DNA of 64,000 nt from Macrocystis pyrifera (lineage: Eukaryota; Sar; Phaeophyceae; Laminariales; Laminariaceae), in NCBI GenBank assembly GCA_031763025.1, contig JASSKH010000007.1, positions 9,191,930 through 9,255,929 of the forward strand, read 5' to 3'. The notes below the pieces were generated by a model. The model did not search any database. It was not told the DNA's origin and saw only the letters and a list, made by a program, of their open reading frames with translations. Position 1 is the stretch's first letter. Each line of letters begins with the position of its first letter. A program made the translations under genes and the position numbers. Positions 22,656 to 35,147 of this stretch are shown one piece after another.

Positions 22656-23919
22656 ATGATGACAGCAGTACCGGAGCGCCTGTTCCACGGCCCCCCTTCA
22701 TCACAACTAACACAGCCCGAGTCCTCAAGCCAGCGCCACCCTAGCCCGATATCCATTTTTCGCCATGAACGACCGCGACCAGCAACACCCCCAAGGTCTT
22801 TTGCTGGGCCTGCGGGCGCTTCACCTGCTGCACCTGCCGCTGCTCAACCTGCTGCGGCGGCGCAGCCTGCTTGTGCGCTTGGTGCTGCACCTGCTTCTGC
22901 GTCTGCTGCAGCGCCTTCGACAGCATTGCATCCAATTTTCAACGTGGGTGACACTACATACAGACCAACAGGTGATCGTCAGGGTTGCAGCCCGCCGTTA
23001 ACGTTCCCCAGCGATGTGCCAGCCGTCGTGAAAGCTGCAATCAACAGCTACGTACCTAAAGGTCGCTTCCTCGCCAAGGCGAACCAAAGCGCCCCGAGCA
23101 TAATTCACTCTTGGGGCGTGAGATCGGACACCAGGCCCGAGAACGAACGAGAAATGGCGGGGAATAAGCCAAAGGAGCGCCCTCAATTTTGGGTGTGCCT
23201 CGCTGACGATCGATGCCGAAACGCCCAGCACACTGTCAAGATTACAGGCAAGCAGACATCGAGTGCAACAACCCACTTGACCACACAGCACAAAGTCAAG
23301 AGCACGCGGACAGCGGTTGCGGAAGAAAAGTGAGTCGAACACGCTCGACTATTATTAGGGCGATGTGCGCTTTGCGTGTCTGTTTAGTATACATTCCCGT
23401 TCTATCGTGCACTATATTTTTTGTTCCTGCACCATGCTACTATTGTGTACTGCTGTACTTTACTCGTTTTCACGCTTTGCGCGTGCGTTTCGTTCATTTA
23501 GATTTGCACTATATCGTGCATTCTCTTTATTCACGCACTATTACAATGGTGCGCTGCTCTACTACTGTGCTGCACTCGTTCTTACACTTCATCGCCGTGC
23601 TGTTTTTCTCGATGGGTGTAAGAATATATTATATCCAAGTTATACTACGGACTCAAACCAATGTGTCCACGCTTTCTCGCGCGGTGTCTTGTTTCATGTT
23701 TTCTGACCCAGGGCGATATCAGTTTCGGACGACCTCGACGCGGCCCGGGAGAACAACTTCTCCCGGACGGATCCCGACCGTTTTCAGTCGCTGGAGTGGG
23801 TCAAGGCGTTTCCAGGACACGACGCTGCTGCGTTCAGCCTTGCCGAGAGTGAACCTGTCCGTCGTTTTATGTCGCTCATGAGGAAAAACTTCAGGGTGGA
23901 CGGTCTCTACAACAAAGCG
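22656..23919 (+). pseudogene. hAT transposase N-terminal exons with BED zinc finger
   Basis: The first exon (22656-23329) ends at a strong AAAA|GTGAGT donor. The second (23712-23919) follows a CCCAG acceptor and ends at GCG|GTGAGG. The join completes an AAG codon and keeps the frame. The finger has the C-x4-C...H-x-H spacing of BED domains, which bind DNA in hAT transposases and host factors. These two exons are open. The defects lie downstream, so this end could still yield a truncated BED protein. Confidence 0.8.
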
Positions 23920-24700
23920 GTGAGGACCACGGGTGTTGTTTCTTTATTGGCCACCAATTCCCTGGGATACAAAATAAGAAAAAGGCCAAATGCCAAAATC
24001 AGGTATACCTGGTCCGCTTGAGCCAAAATCAGGTAAATTCTAAAACCAAGCAAAAAACGCGCGCCACGAACGGTGTGATGTCATGACAATCCGGAAAAAA
24101 AAAGAATGCCCCTAAAGCATTAAGCGTGCCACATGGCCTCCAAAATCTGAATTGTTTTGTTTTCTTCAGAGTGTAGGTACCACGGGCTCCACTTGGGCCT
24201 GCAAAGAGTCACTATTAATATGCTTCGTTTGTTTCGCCACGGCGGGAGCGCCAAGAGTATTTACTCTGTCTGGCGCCCCACCCCCGTTGACAGCTTTAAA
24301 GCTTCCAGACCGTTCTCGCGGAACCGCCTGCTCGGCACGAAATCATCTTGCCGTACCAAACCTGAGACCACCTCGACGCGGGGTGGTGCAGACGAAACGC
24401 CGAGTGCCCATGTTGTACTGACTGCTGTGAACATAGAAAACAACAGAGTACACACAACTAACTGATAAAGCACATCGCACACCCCAGAGGAGAAAAAGTG
24501 AAACCAGCGTACGTACGCATGTATGCATGTATATATACGTGCTTTTGCGTACGACGTACGAGTACAGAGTTTATACTGATACGTCGATCCAGAAGAATTT
24601 CAACCGAGGGAGGGCAGACGCATACGGAGAGAAAACACGGTGTACGTTTGGCCTCTCTGATTGGTTCAAAAAGAGGTGTGGCAAACTTGAAAAATGCGTG

Positions 24701-25109
24701 CTCAAGAAAAAAAACACCACCCTACAGCAGTAGTACTTATGAACAGAGTTAGACAAAGAACCAAGCAAGGTATTAGCAGGCGGACCCTCCAGGTAGCCAC
24801 ATCAATTTGTGGTACGAGTAACACATAGCCAGGTTCTCCCTACTACAGCAGTTAGTCCGCTTGGGACCTTGCTACCCTGTCTGCCGTCTCCGTCCTGCGC
24901 TCGCGCTCAAGAAAAAAACACCACCCTACAGCAGTAGTACTTATGAACAGAGTTAGACAAAGAACCAAGCAAGGTATTAGCAGGCGGACCCTCCAGGTAG
25001 CCACATCAATTTGTGGTACGAGTAACACATAGCCAGGTTCTCCCTACTACAGCAGTTAGTCCGCTTGGGACCTTGCTACCCTGTCTGCCGTCTCCGTCCT
25101 GCGCTCGCG
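24701..25109 (+). repeat. Tandem duplication, two ~204-bp copies
   Basis: 24701-24905 and 24906-25109 are almost identical, each starting CTCAAGAAAAAAA and ending CGTCCTGCGCTCGCG. They differ by about a base in the A run. It lies in the expanded interval between hAT pseudogene exons and looks recent. Confidence 0.92.
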
Positions 25110-25429
25110 ACTATGCACCGCCCCTCGGCTTCACAAAACATACGAAACAAGCATTGCCATGCATATAATACCCGGGACAACGGTTAAGAAGAACACACAC
25201 ACGGCAACGAAATTCAATAATATATTGTGAAAGGTACGTGTGTAATCGATAGATGTTCTCGACAGCACTGGTTTCTCTCTATTTTGAGCAAGAGATGGTG
25301 AGCGTCGGGGGAGGGGCTGATTGTTGTAAACACCCTGGACAATCGAAAGGAAATAGAGCATATTGCTGCCGCAGCAGCCCAGAAAATATGAACATGATGA
25401 ATAGATATTATTTTGATCACAATAGAGCG

Positions 25430-25925
25430 GCCACACTGCTGTCTATTGATAGATAGATATGGTTAGTATCAATACAATAGCAGGCAATGCTCACAACGTG
25501 CGTGCGCTCTAGCAATGGAGTGATGAGGTTGTCCATAGGTAGACGCCTATTGGCACTAAAAGTTTGTCTATCGATGGTTATTGCCGCGAACAATATGGTA
25601 TAAATTGGGTCCACCGTAAGTCATTGCCACACATACTAAATGATCAACCTTGTCCATCAATAGCCATCGCACCTGCGATAAACTATCGATTGCGTTTATC
25701 AATAGCCATCGGCACCCACAATATATTATCAATTAAGCTCATCAATAGTCATGGCCGCCCACAATATACGACCAAGTGTGTCCACCAATAGCCATCACCA
25801 GCAATACGTGGTAGGTGGTGTCCATCAATAGCCATTGCCACTCATAACATTTGGTCAGATATGTCCAGCAATAGCCACCGCCTCCCTCAATGGTCTATTG
25901 GGCGTGTGCGCAATTAATTATGGTC
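25430..25925. repeat. Palindromic ATCGAT minisatellite, cluster 2 (diverged)
   Basis: Units of roughly 50-60 bp contain CATCAATAGCCATCGCC and CACAATA-type elements. They are more diverged than the clusters at 22.0 and 34.2 kb. Confidence 0.65.
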
Positions 25926-25971
25926 TACCGCCTCAGTCCATTCTATACCAAGGTTGTTGTACAAGTACCAT

Positions 25972-26294
25972 GTTTTTTTTTGTTTTTTTTTCATCACTTC
26001 TGCTTTCCAGCCTACTCGTAGGAGGTTTTACCCTCGACGATCTTCTGGACAAGCCGTGGTCACAGGTGTCCTCCCTTCTCCCCCCCGGTACGTGCCTTTA
26101 TTTTTTGTCGCGCATAGGGTTCAGCATTCCCACTGCTCGTCGATTTTCATCGAATGTAGCTAACTCACGCTCTCGCGCTTTCCGCTTATCATTTTTTCTA
26201 TGCAAGAAAAAGTCCCTACGAGTACGAGCATGCACTCGGTGAGATTTGAACCTACGAAATTGATCGGCACGCGGACCACCTACCAAGCCACCGG
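25972..26294 (-). mobile_element. tRNA-derived SINE, copy 5
   Basis: Full-length minus-strand copy with a T-rich tail at 25972-25990 and the tRNA-like head ending at 26294. It is inserted within a stretch of ATCGAT minisatellite, which resumes at ~26335. Confidence 0.9.
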
Positions 26295-26334
26295 GGACGC
26301 CGGCGTACGAGGTTATTGTTGCCGTCACCAACAA

Positions 26335-26465
26335 ATAATATACTTCGTATGTCGTCCATCAATAGCCATCGTTACTCAGAACATCTGGTCAACTGCAGTG
26401 TCTATGGATGCCCATCGCCATCCACAACATTTTGTCAATTGCTGTGTCCATCGTGGAATCAGAGG
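26335..26465. repeat. Palindromic ATCGAT minisatellite, cluster 3
   Basis: Two or three units (CATCAATAGCCATCG; CTATGGATGCCCATCGCC) that continue cluster 2 on the far side of the SINE. Confidence 0.6.
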
Positions 26466-27264
26466 TTGCAATCTCGGTTTAATAGAGCTTTTTTTGCTAT
26501 GGACACGGACTGCCGAGAACGCCTCTTAGCGGTGGGTAAACACGATTCCACCCGAGCCGACGAAGGAAGTGATACCGATTAAAACGATTGCGTGTACCGT
26601 AGTGGGAAGGAGTTACAAGAGCCTGCTACGTGGTCCCGCATCTGGGTCATGACTAGGGAGGGAGAAGAAGGAGAAACTAACGAGAGAATCGATGGGGAAA
26701 GTAAAACAATAACCGCCAACCACAATCAAGTGCAATAATGTGCTATCGCGCGTGCTTCCACAGCAGCAGTAGCCCTAGTTCGAACCGGTACACGAAAACT
26801 ATTACGGGCGTATAGAGAAATATGTGTGAACAGGGGTTTCCTCTCGCTTTCCGGGACGCTAAAAAAATAACGAATTGCCTCAATACTGCTGTTGCATAGA
26901 TAGGTTAGATGAATACGAGGTAAAGAAGGTGGATCTAGACGAGTTGAACGCTGCTGCTGTACGTTGAGTAGATCATGCGTGCGCACAGGTAGGTGCACGT
27001 ATTCATCCCCACCAAAATATGAACGAACGTAGATAACGCGTATATAATGCATTCACGGTGCCAGAATGACGGGGCTACTCACCTGAGAAAGTACGCAGCA
27101 GTGTTTCCGCAAAAAAAGTATTTTCACCAGGAACGTGCTCTTAGTTTCGTAAAATTACGCCCAAGGTCAGAATAAAAATGTTTTTGAGGGAAATGGCTAT
27201 TAATAACTGAAATTGTTTCATAAACGTATCGATCGTTACTTCTCGAGACATCTCCCAGGCGTCC

Positions 27265-27589
27265 CCGGTGGCTTGGTAGGTGGTCCGCGTGCCTATCAAG
27301 ATCAATTTCGTGGGTTCGAGTGCATGCTCGTTGGAACTTTTTCTTGCATAGAAAATTGATTATTAGCGGAAAGCGCGAGAGCGTGAGTTAGCTACAACAT
27401 TCGATGAAAATCGACGAGCAATGGGAATGCTGAACCCTATGCGCGACAAAAAATAAAGGCACGTACCGGGGGGGAGGAGGGACGATACCTGTGACCACGG
27501 CTTGTTCCAGAAGATCGCTGAGGGTAAAACCTCTTACGACTCTTACGAGCTATAGGCTGGAAAGTAAAAGTGATGAGTAAAAAAAAAAA
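27265..27589 (+). mobile_element. tRNA-derived SINE, copy 6 (B-box deletion)
   Basis: Body and A-box region are intact, but the head reads GGGTTCGAGTGCATGC. The TCTCACCGAG segment after the B-box core is deleted, so this copy is probably transcriptionally impaired. It ends in a short poly(A) and then an AT microsatellite. Confidence 0.88.
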
Positions 27590-30027
27590 CATATATATAT
27601 ATACCCCAAGCAAAATTCAAGGTATGTTCCCATTCAGACAATAGAAGTATATATATGTTTAGTATTAATAGCAGACGTATGTCATATGGTAGTATGTTAT
27701 AAATACTGCTGCTTGCTGTTGTAGCTTTACGCCTATGAGATTGTAGTACCAATCAGCACCTCCTATTAGTAATTGTTATTTTCAGTTCGGGGATGGGCGT
27801 GCTTGGAGCGAAGCGCTGTGGCCAGCATATTAGGCCAAAGTCTATCGGTAGCAGCGGCGGCACTGCTTTTGACTATTCCGCGTCGTCGTGGCTTTGTAAG
27901 GTGATGGCGTTGCTGCCTTTAGGGCAGTAGTTGGGAAGACCTGTATTACACCACTGTACCTCTGCCTGAGCACTCAAAGCACCAGCGTTCGAGATTTTTT
28001 ACAGACCTTTGGACCCAATATTCGTGTGATACGTACCTAAAGACTATAATAATCGTTTCCGATCAAAGTAAAATTACTGCTGTACATGGAGCTGAAGATA
28101 AAAGCAGAAGACTGATAGTAGTGTTTTTCGCCCAATTCGCCATCCATCAAGACGCAATGCCACAAAATGATTTCATACGTCGTGTGTAAAACAAGCAGTA
28201 TAAAAGTATTGGAACATCTGCGATGCCCCGTTCAACTGCGAGATGTCAGCAAAGATTTATCCACCTCGTTTTTGAAGTCCACAATCGTATAAATGCCGGG
28301 CGTTGGTCACCTGCCTAATTAATATTCAACCCAGATCGAAAATATATCTACTCAAGTGTACCCCCTACCTTGAGAGCATTAGACTTGATTAAATGATACT
28401 TGGAAAGTATTTACTGTAGAGGGCCACTTTGTGCAGCAAAACATTTTAGCTAATAAGTTTGAAACCGCATTCTGCATTCTGTACTCGCCGCAGGTGAAGA
28501 AAATTATAATCGAAATGTACCATGCCACCACGCGGAGCTTGAGCGCGGAAACGCACAAGATCATTCGCAACGCCGTCATACCGATCGTGTACATCAACAC
28601 CGACTTGTGAACCAGCAGAGTTTGCGGGCACAAGTATATCGGAGGTTTTGCGTGCGTGCTTGTTGAAAGTAAAACCCAGCTCGTGAGATTATCATATTTT
28701 AAGAGCAGCCCTCCCCTGCCCCCTCCCCTTTCCTGAATTAAATGAAATCTCGTGAGCGTGAACAAAGTGCAATACACACCGGACAGAATCTAGCTTTCAA
28801 CGCGAGACGAATGGTCCATTTCGCACTGCCCCGCCCGAACTGGTTCCGCACTGGAGGTTTTAGCGTATTTTGAAACGCATCAAATCGTCGGTCCTGTGTC
28901 CTCACTGGCATCTTGTCGTCGTTGGAAAACACGCGGGACATCTGCATACATTCCAGGCAATTACGAACGTTAAAACCGCGGTGGGGTTGAGCGGTTTGCA
29001 ACAGGATGATCGGTGTCTTGTCTTTTTATCTGCCAAAGCTCTGCAAAAAAAAAACGTTTCACTCCATACGAACCGGACAAGAACTTCGTTGACGAGATCT
29101 GTTGAAAACCGGTGGAGGGAAAAAATATATGCCCGTCCTCGTTTACACAAAACCAAACAAATTCACTGAAAAATCCGCTGCTTTGCCACTATTTCGCCAA
29201 ACAACGAACAACAAACGATCGATACGAAAGGCCGCAAGAAACAAGAGCTTTGAAACGGAAATAGTCAATCGATGCCCGCTACCGACGGCGATAGACCCAT
29301 GTATTGCACCATATTGTTTTTCTACTGCATTGGTCATTGTCTTTGTTCCATGATAACTGACGCGTCGAATTTCCACTGTGAATCTTGCGTACGCTATTGT
29401 TGACCCTTGTGTTCTGCAGATCATTCTTGACATCACGGAGGCATCATCTGGAGGAAGCGCATCAAAGGCGAAGCTGTCACAAGCCGTCGGCCAACGCTGG
29501 CTCAGTAGCTGCAAGATGCTACTTTGCGTCTTGGAGAGATGGGTAGCCCTCGAGAAGTTCTACCTCGAGACAGAAAAGCAACCCTTCCCCTTGAAGGACA
29601 GGAAGGACTAGGTAAGCTGCAAATCTGCACCCTCAAGGACTTCGACGCATTACCTGGCATACTATACTGCTCAGTATGCAAACGGCTCGTGTTTTTTTTC
29701 GTTGTACGTTGCTTTCCGTAGGTGCGCTCGGCACAGTACATTGTCCGTTGAATGTGTACGACACCTCGCACGGTAGCGGCATGGCGCCTTACCACTTTAT
29801 TGTTTTGCCATTTTATTATGACTGGCTTGAACTTGCCATGTTGTACGCCGGGCGAACGATTGAGAGTGTCCAGTGTACCTCATACTTTACCACCTCGGAC
29901 TGAGGAATGTTCCCTACTGATTCAGGAAGAGGCTTGTGCTTCGAAAAAATAAATGACGATGCGTGATTCGAAGGAGTTCTCTTGCATAGCTCACCAGTTT
30001 GTTGCGTTTGAATGCGTCACCTCGTAC

Positions 30028-30139
30028 ACTATTACAGGGGTCCATAGTTAATAGGACCTATGGTTTACATAATAACCTATATATTTAACTATTTTTACTG
30101 GCAATATTGGGTCCTATTTACTATGGACCCCCGTAATAG
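30028..30139. mobile_element. MITE-like element, CTATTACGGGGGTCC family, copy 3
   Basis: 112 bp with inverted termini (CTATTACAGGGGTCC; GGACCCCCGTAATAG) and TA just outside the CA/TTG extensions of each end. It is inserted in an intron-like interval of the hAT pseudogene. Confidence 0.75.
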
Positions 30140-31655
30140 TTGTATCAATATAATGCACGCAGTAGAGTGATGCCACCATAGAGGTAGCATGCGCGGACTG
30201 CATACACATATTTTGACTAGTCTCCTTAGTTCCCCAAGTGAGAGCCCCGGAAAAACGGTTCCACGTCCATTTTCAAGTTTGTCGACAGGGGCGATGGGAC
30301 AATGACTCGTTTGTTTTTGTAGCGTGCTCGGAACAGTCAAAACCTGGCAGTCGCAATGCAGCTTACCAAGGTAATGTTCTTGGTATTTTTATTCCCCAGC
30401 ATACCGCTGCTGTAGGTTTCAATGTAATTTTGTAAGTAGTTTTTTTTATGGGTCCGCTTCCCTCCTGCCACCCTTGTGGTCCTTGTAGTGTAGTCGTCTT
30501 CCCTTCCTCCATATTTGCCTGTCAAGTAATACGTGCGCCTAATGATTGTTCACAAAGTTGCCTATTTTTGTGAAACCTTGATGCGTCCATAACTGCCGCC
30601 ATTTCAGGTTGAGGAGATGTACGCCATCATCAACGAGGTGAAGAAGGACGTCACCTACAGCCCAACGACCTACTCGTCAACGACACAGGGCGGGCTTCAG
30701 CGGCTCGTTCTGCTCTCGACCACTGTCCTCAACCCGCATGTTTCGCTCAGGGTGGCGCACGTACCGCTCATCGGACAGAGGGCGGACGACGTGAAGGAGC
30801 CTGATCAACGACCCCATGACGAGCTGACGTCTGTCGGAGCCACCACTCGCACGGTCTTCGCACAGCCGGTCGCGAGACGGTTTGTGGCGCCGCGGTATGG
30901 CAACGGTGTCTCAGAACAGTCACTGTTACGATATGCCTAATTACCTTAGCCCTGCGCGGCGGAACATGGTCTACCTGGACTCTCTGAAGGATTCTGCTTC
31001 GCCCATCGGACAGCTCGGAGGGTTCGTGAAGCCTGCTGAGGACGTGACGCGGATCATCATCGGCCGAGTGCGCCAGCTTCTCGTCGAAGGCATCGTCAAG
31101 GCGAGGGCAAAGTCGCTAGCGACTGCCGTGGTGGTGGATGTAGACCGCGACGCACCAAGCGCGAAGCGATTCAAACCCGCCTGAGACACCGCAGACGACC
31201 CCGACCAAGCGGCATTCAGAGCCGCCGGTATGGTGGACTGCGACAGTGATGATGAGACCCAACGCACCAGCGAGCCCACATAAAGCGCGGAGGAAGAAGC
31301 TGATATGCTCATCTCTAAATGGGAGGGCAAAAAGGTGGGAGAATAAATATCATGTGTTGCTGGCGTTCTATCCAATATATAATATCACTCTCAAGAAGAC
31401 GCGCGCTAGGCATGATAGTTACCATGTGTAAGTTGGTGCATCAGTCTAAACTTCGAACTTCATCCTGAACATAGATGATACATACGGAAATATGTTTGAA
31501 AGTTACAGACGTCTGAAAAAATGTGTACCTTGTTTCGAAAATACTTGATATGTCTGTATGGTTGATTTTCCGGGGGTTTTCTGTTGTAAGTATTGCTAGT
31601 TTGGTGGACCTCACCGGTTGCAAAATGTACAAAAATAAAAACCCCATAGTGTCTC

Positions 31656-32191
31656 GTGCTACTTGATTTCGCATGCAAATACCCACCCGTTTACCCTGTT
31701 ACCGCTGTTGAAAATGCGTTGTTGGCTTTCCCGGGACCCGCCTCCCAGATGAACAGGGAGAAGAAGGCAATGAGCGGTGTTCACTACTGGCGCTCTCACG
31801 GCCACGAACGGCCGTCTGTCCTTCGTGCACTGGCGCAGGCAGCGTTTGGTGCCCCGGCCTCTGCGGGCGAGATGGAGCGCGATTTTTGCATCGCCGACAT
31901 GTTCGTTCCCCGCAAGCGCGGCGGGCTTGACCCGCCAACCTATTAATAGAAATGACCTTGAATCTACGCGGCCAATTCGGCCACATCCCAAGCAACATGC
32001 CCAACCTGAGCGACGAACAGGCGGTAGAGGCCATCCCCAATCGGTGCAAGGACGTGGACCTGTTGAAGGAAGTGCAAGTATTGGACTACATCCTATCAGA
32101 CGCCCCCGCAACCGATGATGGTGAAGAGGACATGTCATGGGTGGACGAGGAAGAGACGCAGGCCAGTGAAGAGGGCCACCACAGTACGTAA
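31656..32191 (+). pseudogene. hATC dimerization domain and tail of the hAT pseudogene
   Basis: The frame to 31946 contains HYWRSHGHERPSVLRALAQA, then ASAGEMERDF and PRKRGG. This is the hATC pattern (W, P.L..LA, A.S...ER.F, R..L). A one-base frame change near 31935-31945 moves the continuation into another frame (EMTLNLRGQF to an acidic DDGEEDMSWVDEEE tail ending at ~32190). Native hAT proteins carry both parts in one frame, so this is a disabling mutation. Confidence 0.82.
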
Positions 32192-33521
32192 AGGGAAACA
32201 GGAAAAATCGGTGAAGGCGAGCTTTCTTTCTTTTATAGCGGCCGTAACGACGATCAAGAATAAGTCGTGTTGTAGGTCTACGGAGACCAGCGGGGGTGCG
32301 GTAATAGGGTTGGTAGTATGATTCATTTTACCAGACCGCAGTTGCTGTTATTGATATTATTATCAAGAGTATAATAGCATAGAATAGACTCGTTTTCTTG
32401 TATAATAGCGTACTAATAGTGAAGGCTCATCGTTAGCGTATTCAGCAGTTACGGACCGAGGTAAGAGTTGGTGAATATTGCACCAATGTACGAGTCTATA
32501 CTACTAGAATACACTGCTTTAATACGAACAATCAATTGCACTAATCTATACTTAGAATATACTGCTTTTATGCAAACAATACTGTTAATAATAATAACGA
32601 ATCCACAAGCGCATGCAACGTTGGTGGCCTTTACTATTAGTATGCTATTTATTTACTGTACCAATGTACGAATCTATATCATTATATAATGCTTTTATAC
32701 GAACAATATTTACACCCTGTGTCCTCGAGCGAGCTGGTAGGTTTTGTATACAGGTCGTAGCCTTAATTGACCGAGGTTGGCCTTCCGGCCCCACGCGTAT
32801 GTTTAGAAGAAACGCCATCAAATAACGCGGTCGAGCCGCGCGAATGTTTTGCCGACCTTGACCCCTCAAAAGGGTTGTGGGGTACGATCGGGCTTCTTGT
32901 TGGGATGAGCAGACGCTCAAGGTTGGTTGTTGAAATAGACTTTACGCGACTCGCACACAACACGTTGCATGTCGTTCTTGCACATACAGGGCGAGCCACA
33001 ATTTTGACTGAGTAAGCGGTAGACGCCCGTATTGCGAGTAGCTGGACTGGGATCCGGATCTCGGATGGTTTGTTACATATACTGAGCTGGGGCTGGGGTT
33101 GAAATTTTCGCTGTTTGTTGTGCTGTGTATTCTTTCATGACAAGGCATTGTTCTTCTGATTTTTTAGCTTCAATCTAGGTGGAAAAAATTGATGCAAATC
33201 GTTGAACAGCGGGTCGTACATAAGGGCGGGGGCGGACGAAAAGTACCAGCAACCACGTCGAACAGGTGGACCTCTCGTAGAATAGAAGACATCGGAAAAT
33301 AATCGCAAGGTGATATTTTATGCCTGATGTAGGAAGGCCGGGCTGCCCTTCCTTTGAAACATCCGTACTGCCCGTTTTGGTCATGTCAAAATTACACTAC
33401 GTACAGGTGGGAGGTTGAGGATTTCGTTGGCAAGCTGTTTGTGGTGTGATACTCCGACCGCGTGTGTTCCGGGTTGTGCATGCCCTTGTGAAGGATTATG
33501 CGTGGGTGACTTTCCTTAGTA
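32192..33521. other. No gene seen
   Basis: AT-rich, with the near-repeated motifs CCAATGTACGA and ATACTGCTTT around 32480-32700. An 82-codon frame at 32767-33015 has no recognisable domain. Confidence 0.45.
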
Positions 33522-33632
33522 CTATTACGGGGGTCCATAGTTAATAGGACCTATGGTTTACATAAAAACCTATATATTTACCGATTTTTACTAACAAAAT
33601 TTGGTCCCATTAACTATGGACCCCCGTAATAG
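33522..33632. mobile_element. MITE-like element, CTATTACGGGGGTCC family, copy 4
   Basis: The best-preserved copy: CTATTACGGGGGTCCATAGT at the left and its inverted counterpart at the right, with a central CCTATATATTTACC. Confidence 0.8.
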
Positions 33633-33984
33633 TGAGAGACCTGGGTTAGGGTGACACGAAGACAGATAGGCGTGGGTTGTTATTTAAACTGTACACGGAA
33701 ACCATGATGTTCTTTGAGTGCAACAAACTCTGATGGCTATGGAACGCCCCAATTTGTTTTAAAGATATACATGAGTCTTCATGTTGGTTTGTGTAATCTG
33801 CCAACGTGTTACCCCCTCTTTCTCCTTTTGTCTTGACAAAGTGTCTACAAAGTACATAATATATATATGTATATAATTCTCGCCGGATCTCGGAATATCA
33901 TAGCAATACTGCCGCTTGCTATTTTCAACGTGGTTTTGGTGTTTTGGACAACAACGACCGCTGCGGCAATATGGACGCGTTTAC

Positions 33985-34625
33985 TGCTGCCAGGAAGTGT
34001 CTATCGATTGTTACGGTCCCCAATATGTGTGACTGACAATGGCCATCGATTGACTGACTTCTAAAACCGTTGCCGATGGCAATGGTCAGCGATGGACACG
34101 CTGCACCACCTGTTGTCGCTGGCCACATGTATCGATAGATTTTCCCTTCACCTATTTCCCCCGGCGATATCTATCGATAGATCTGCCCCTCACCTATTGC
34201 CGCTCGTAATATATATCGATAGATTTTCCCTTCACCTTTCGCCAACGGCAATATCTATCGCTTGATTTGCCCTCACCTATTGCCGCTTGCAATATCTATC
34301 GATAGATTTTCATCTTGCCTGCCTATTGTCGCTGGCAATATCTATCGATAGATTTTCATCTTGCCTGCCTATTGTCGCTGGCAATATCTATCGATAGATT
34401 TCATCTTGCCTGCCTATTGTCGCTGGCAATATCTATTGATAGATTTGCCCCTACACTATTGCCGCTGGCCATATCTATTGATAGATTTTTCCCTCGTCTG
34501 TTGTCGCTGACAATATCTATCGATAGATATTAGCCATGTCTATTGTCGATGGCAATATGTATCGATGGATTTTGCCCGTATGTATTGTCGCTTGCAATAG
34601 ACCATTCATTGTTGTCTATTGTCCG
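33985..34625. repeat. Palindromic ATCGAT minisatellite, cluster 4 (main array)
   Basis: About ten units of 46-56 bp. A typical unit is TATTGTCGCTGGCAATA, then TCTATCGATAGATT, then a variable TTGCCTGCC-like spacer. Every unit therefore holds two inverted repeats, TATTG(7)CAATA and CTATCGATAG. Three adjacent units at 34290-34420 are nearly identical. Confidence 0.88.
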
Positions 34626-34793
34626 GGGTGAAATGTTCAAAGAACACGCATCCCTTTCGAGACGAACCACCATTCCTACTCCTAATAGACACCTTCATCA
34701 CTTGAACGCTCATTACATTGTGTTCATATTACACACCGTAGAAATATTTCGCTATTTTTTTCCCGTTTCTGTTTGGCCGCCTGTCAACACCAT

Positions 34794-35147
34794 CTACCTC
34801 CTAGGATACACAGCGACCGTTTTCTCGCTGCTGTATGTTAATAGTGTACCAACCTCCTCCATGCCAACTTCGTCTTTTCCCTCATTTTCGCCTCTTAAAA
34901 CGTCCCGTTCCTCCTTGTACATTTCACATTCTCCTTTACTGCTCTGTACGTGAGTTCTACTTGCTATTGCTTTGCCACACGGGCACATCTGTGCATCTTC
35001 TTCCTCCTCCCGGCTACTGGTATATCTCTTTCTTCTTTCTACGAGGTCCAGGTCCCCTAAACTCGCAGTTGAAGCGCTTTCCCGAAGTCCATTGAGCAAC
35101 GCAAATAAGTTTTTATCCCTATCCCTTCGCTCAAGGGGACGCTGCAA
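34794..35147 (-). pseudogene. LINE (non-LTR retrotransposon) C-terminal fragment
   Basis: The minus-strand frame of 117 codons includes CPCGKAIASRTH, GECEMYKEERDVL and EVGTLLTYSSEKT. A Cys-x-Cys...His...Cys cluster followed by ECxxYxxERxxL is typical of the C-terminal zinc-binding region of non-LTR retrotransposon polyproteins. No reverse transcriptase core is adjacent. This is a truncated relic. Confidence 0.65.

Larger units (their letters stand above)
22656..32191 (+). pseudogene. hAT superfamily transposase, decayed and interrupted
   Basis: hAT-like pieces occur in the expected order. 22656-23329 encodes a Pro/Ala-rich N-terminus and a BED-type zinc finger (FWVCLADDRCR, then SATTHLTTQH). 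23712-23919 joins in phase and encodes FSLAESEPVRRFM. 28494-28680 carries the first catalytic-Asp region (INTDL, stop, TSR, KYIGGF). ~28870-29100 has a degraded ITNVKTAVGLSG segment. 29420-29611 encodes AVGQRWLSSCKMLL. 30608-31330 encodes NYLSPARRNM and further hAT-like sequence. 31656-31946 is the hATC dimerization domain. Disabling changes include TGA at 28608 where the family has Trp, TAG at 29609, a frame change near 30900-30940, stops after FKPA (near 31180) and near 31260, and a frame change near 31940. Introns have been swollen by SINEs, minisatellites and a MITE. Confidence 0.85.
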
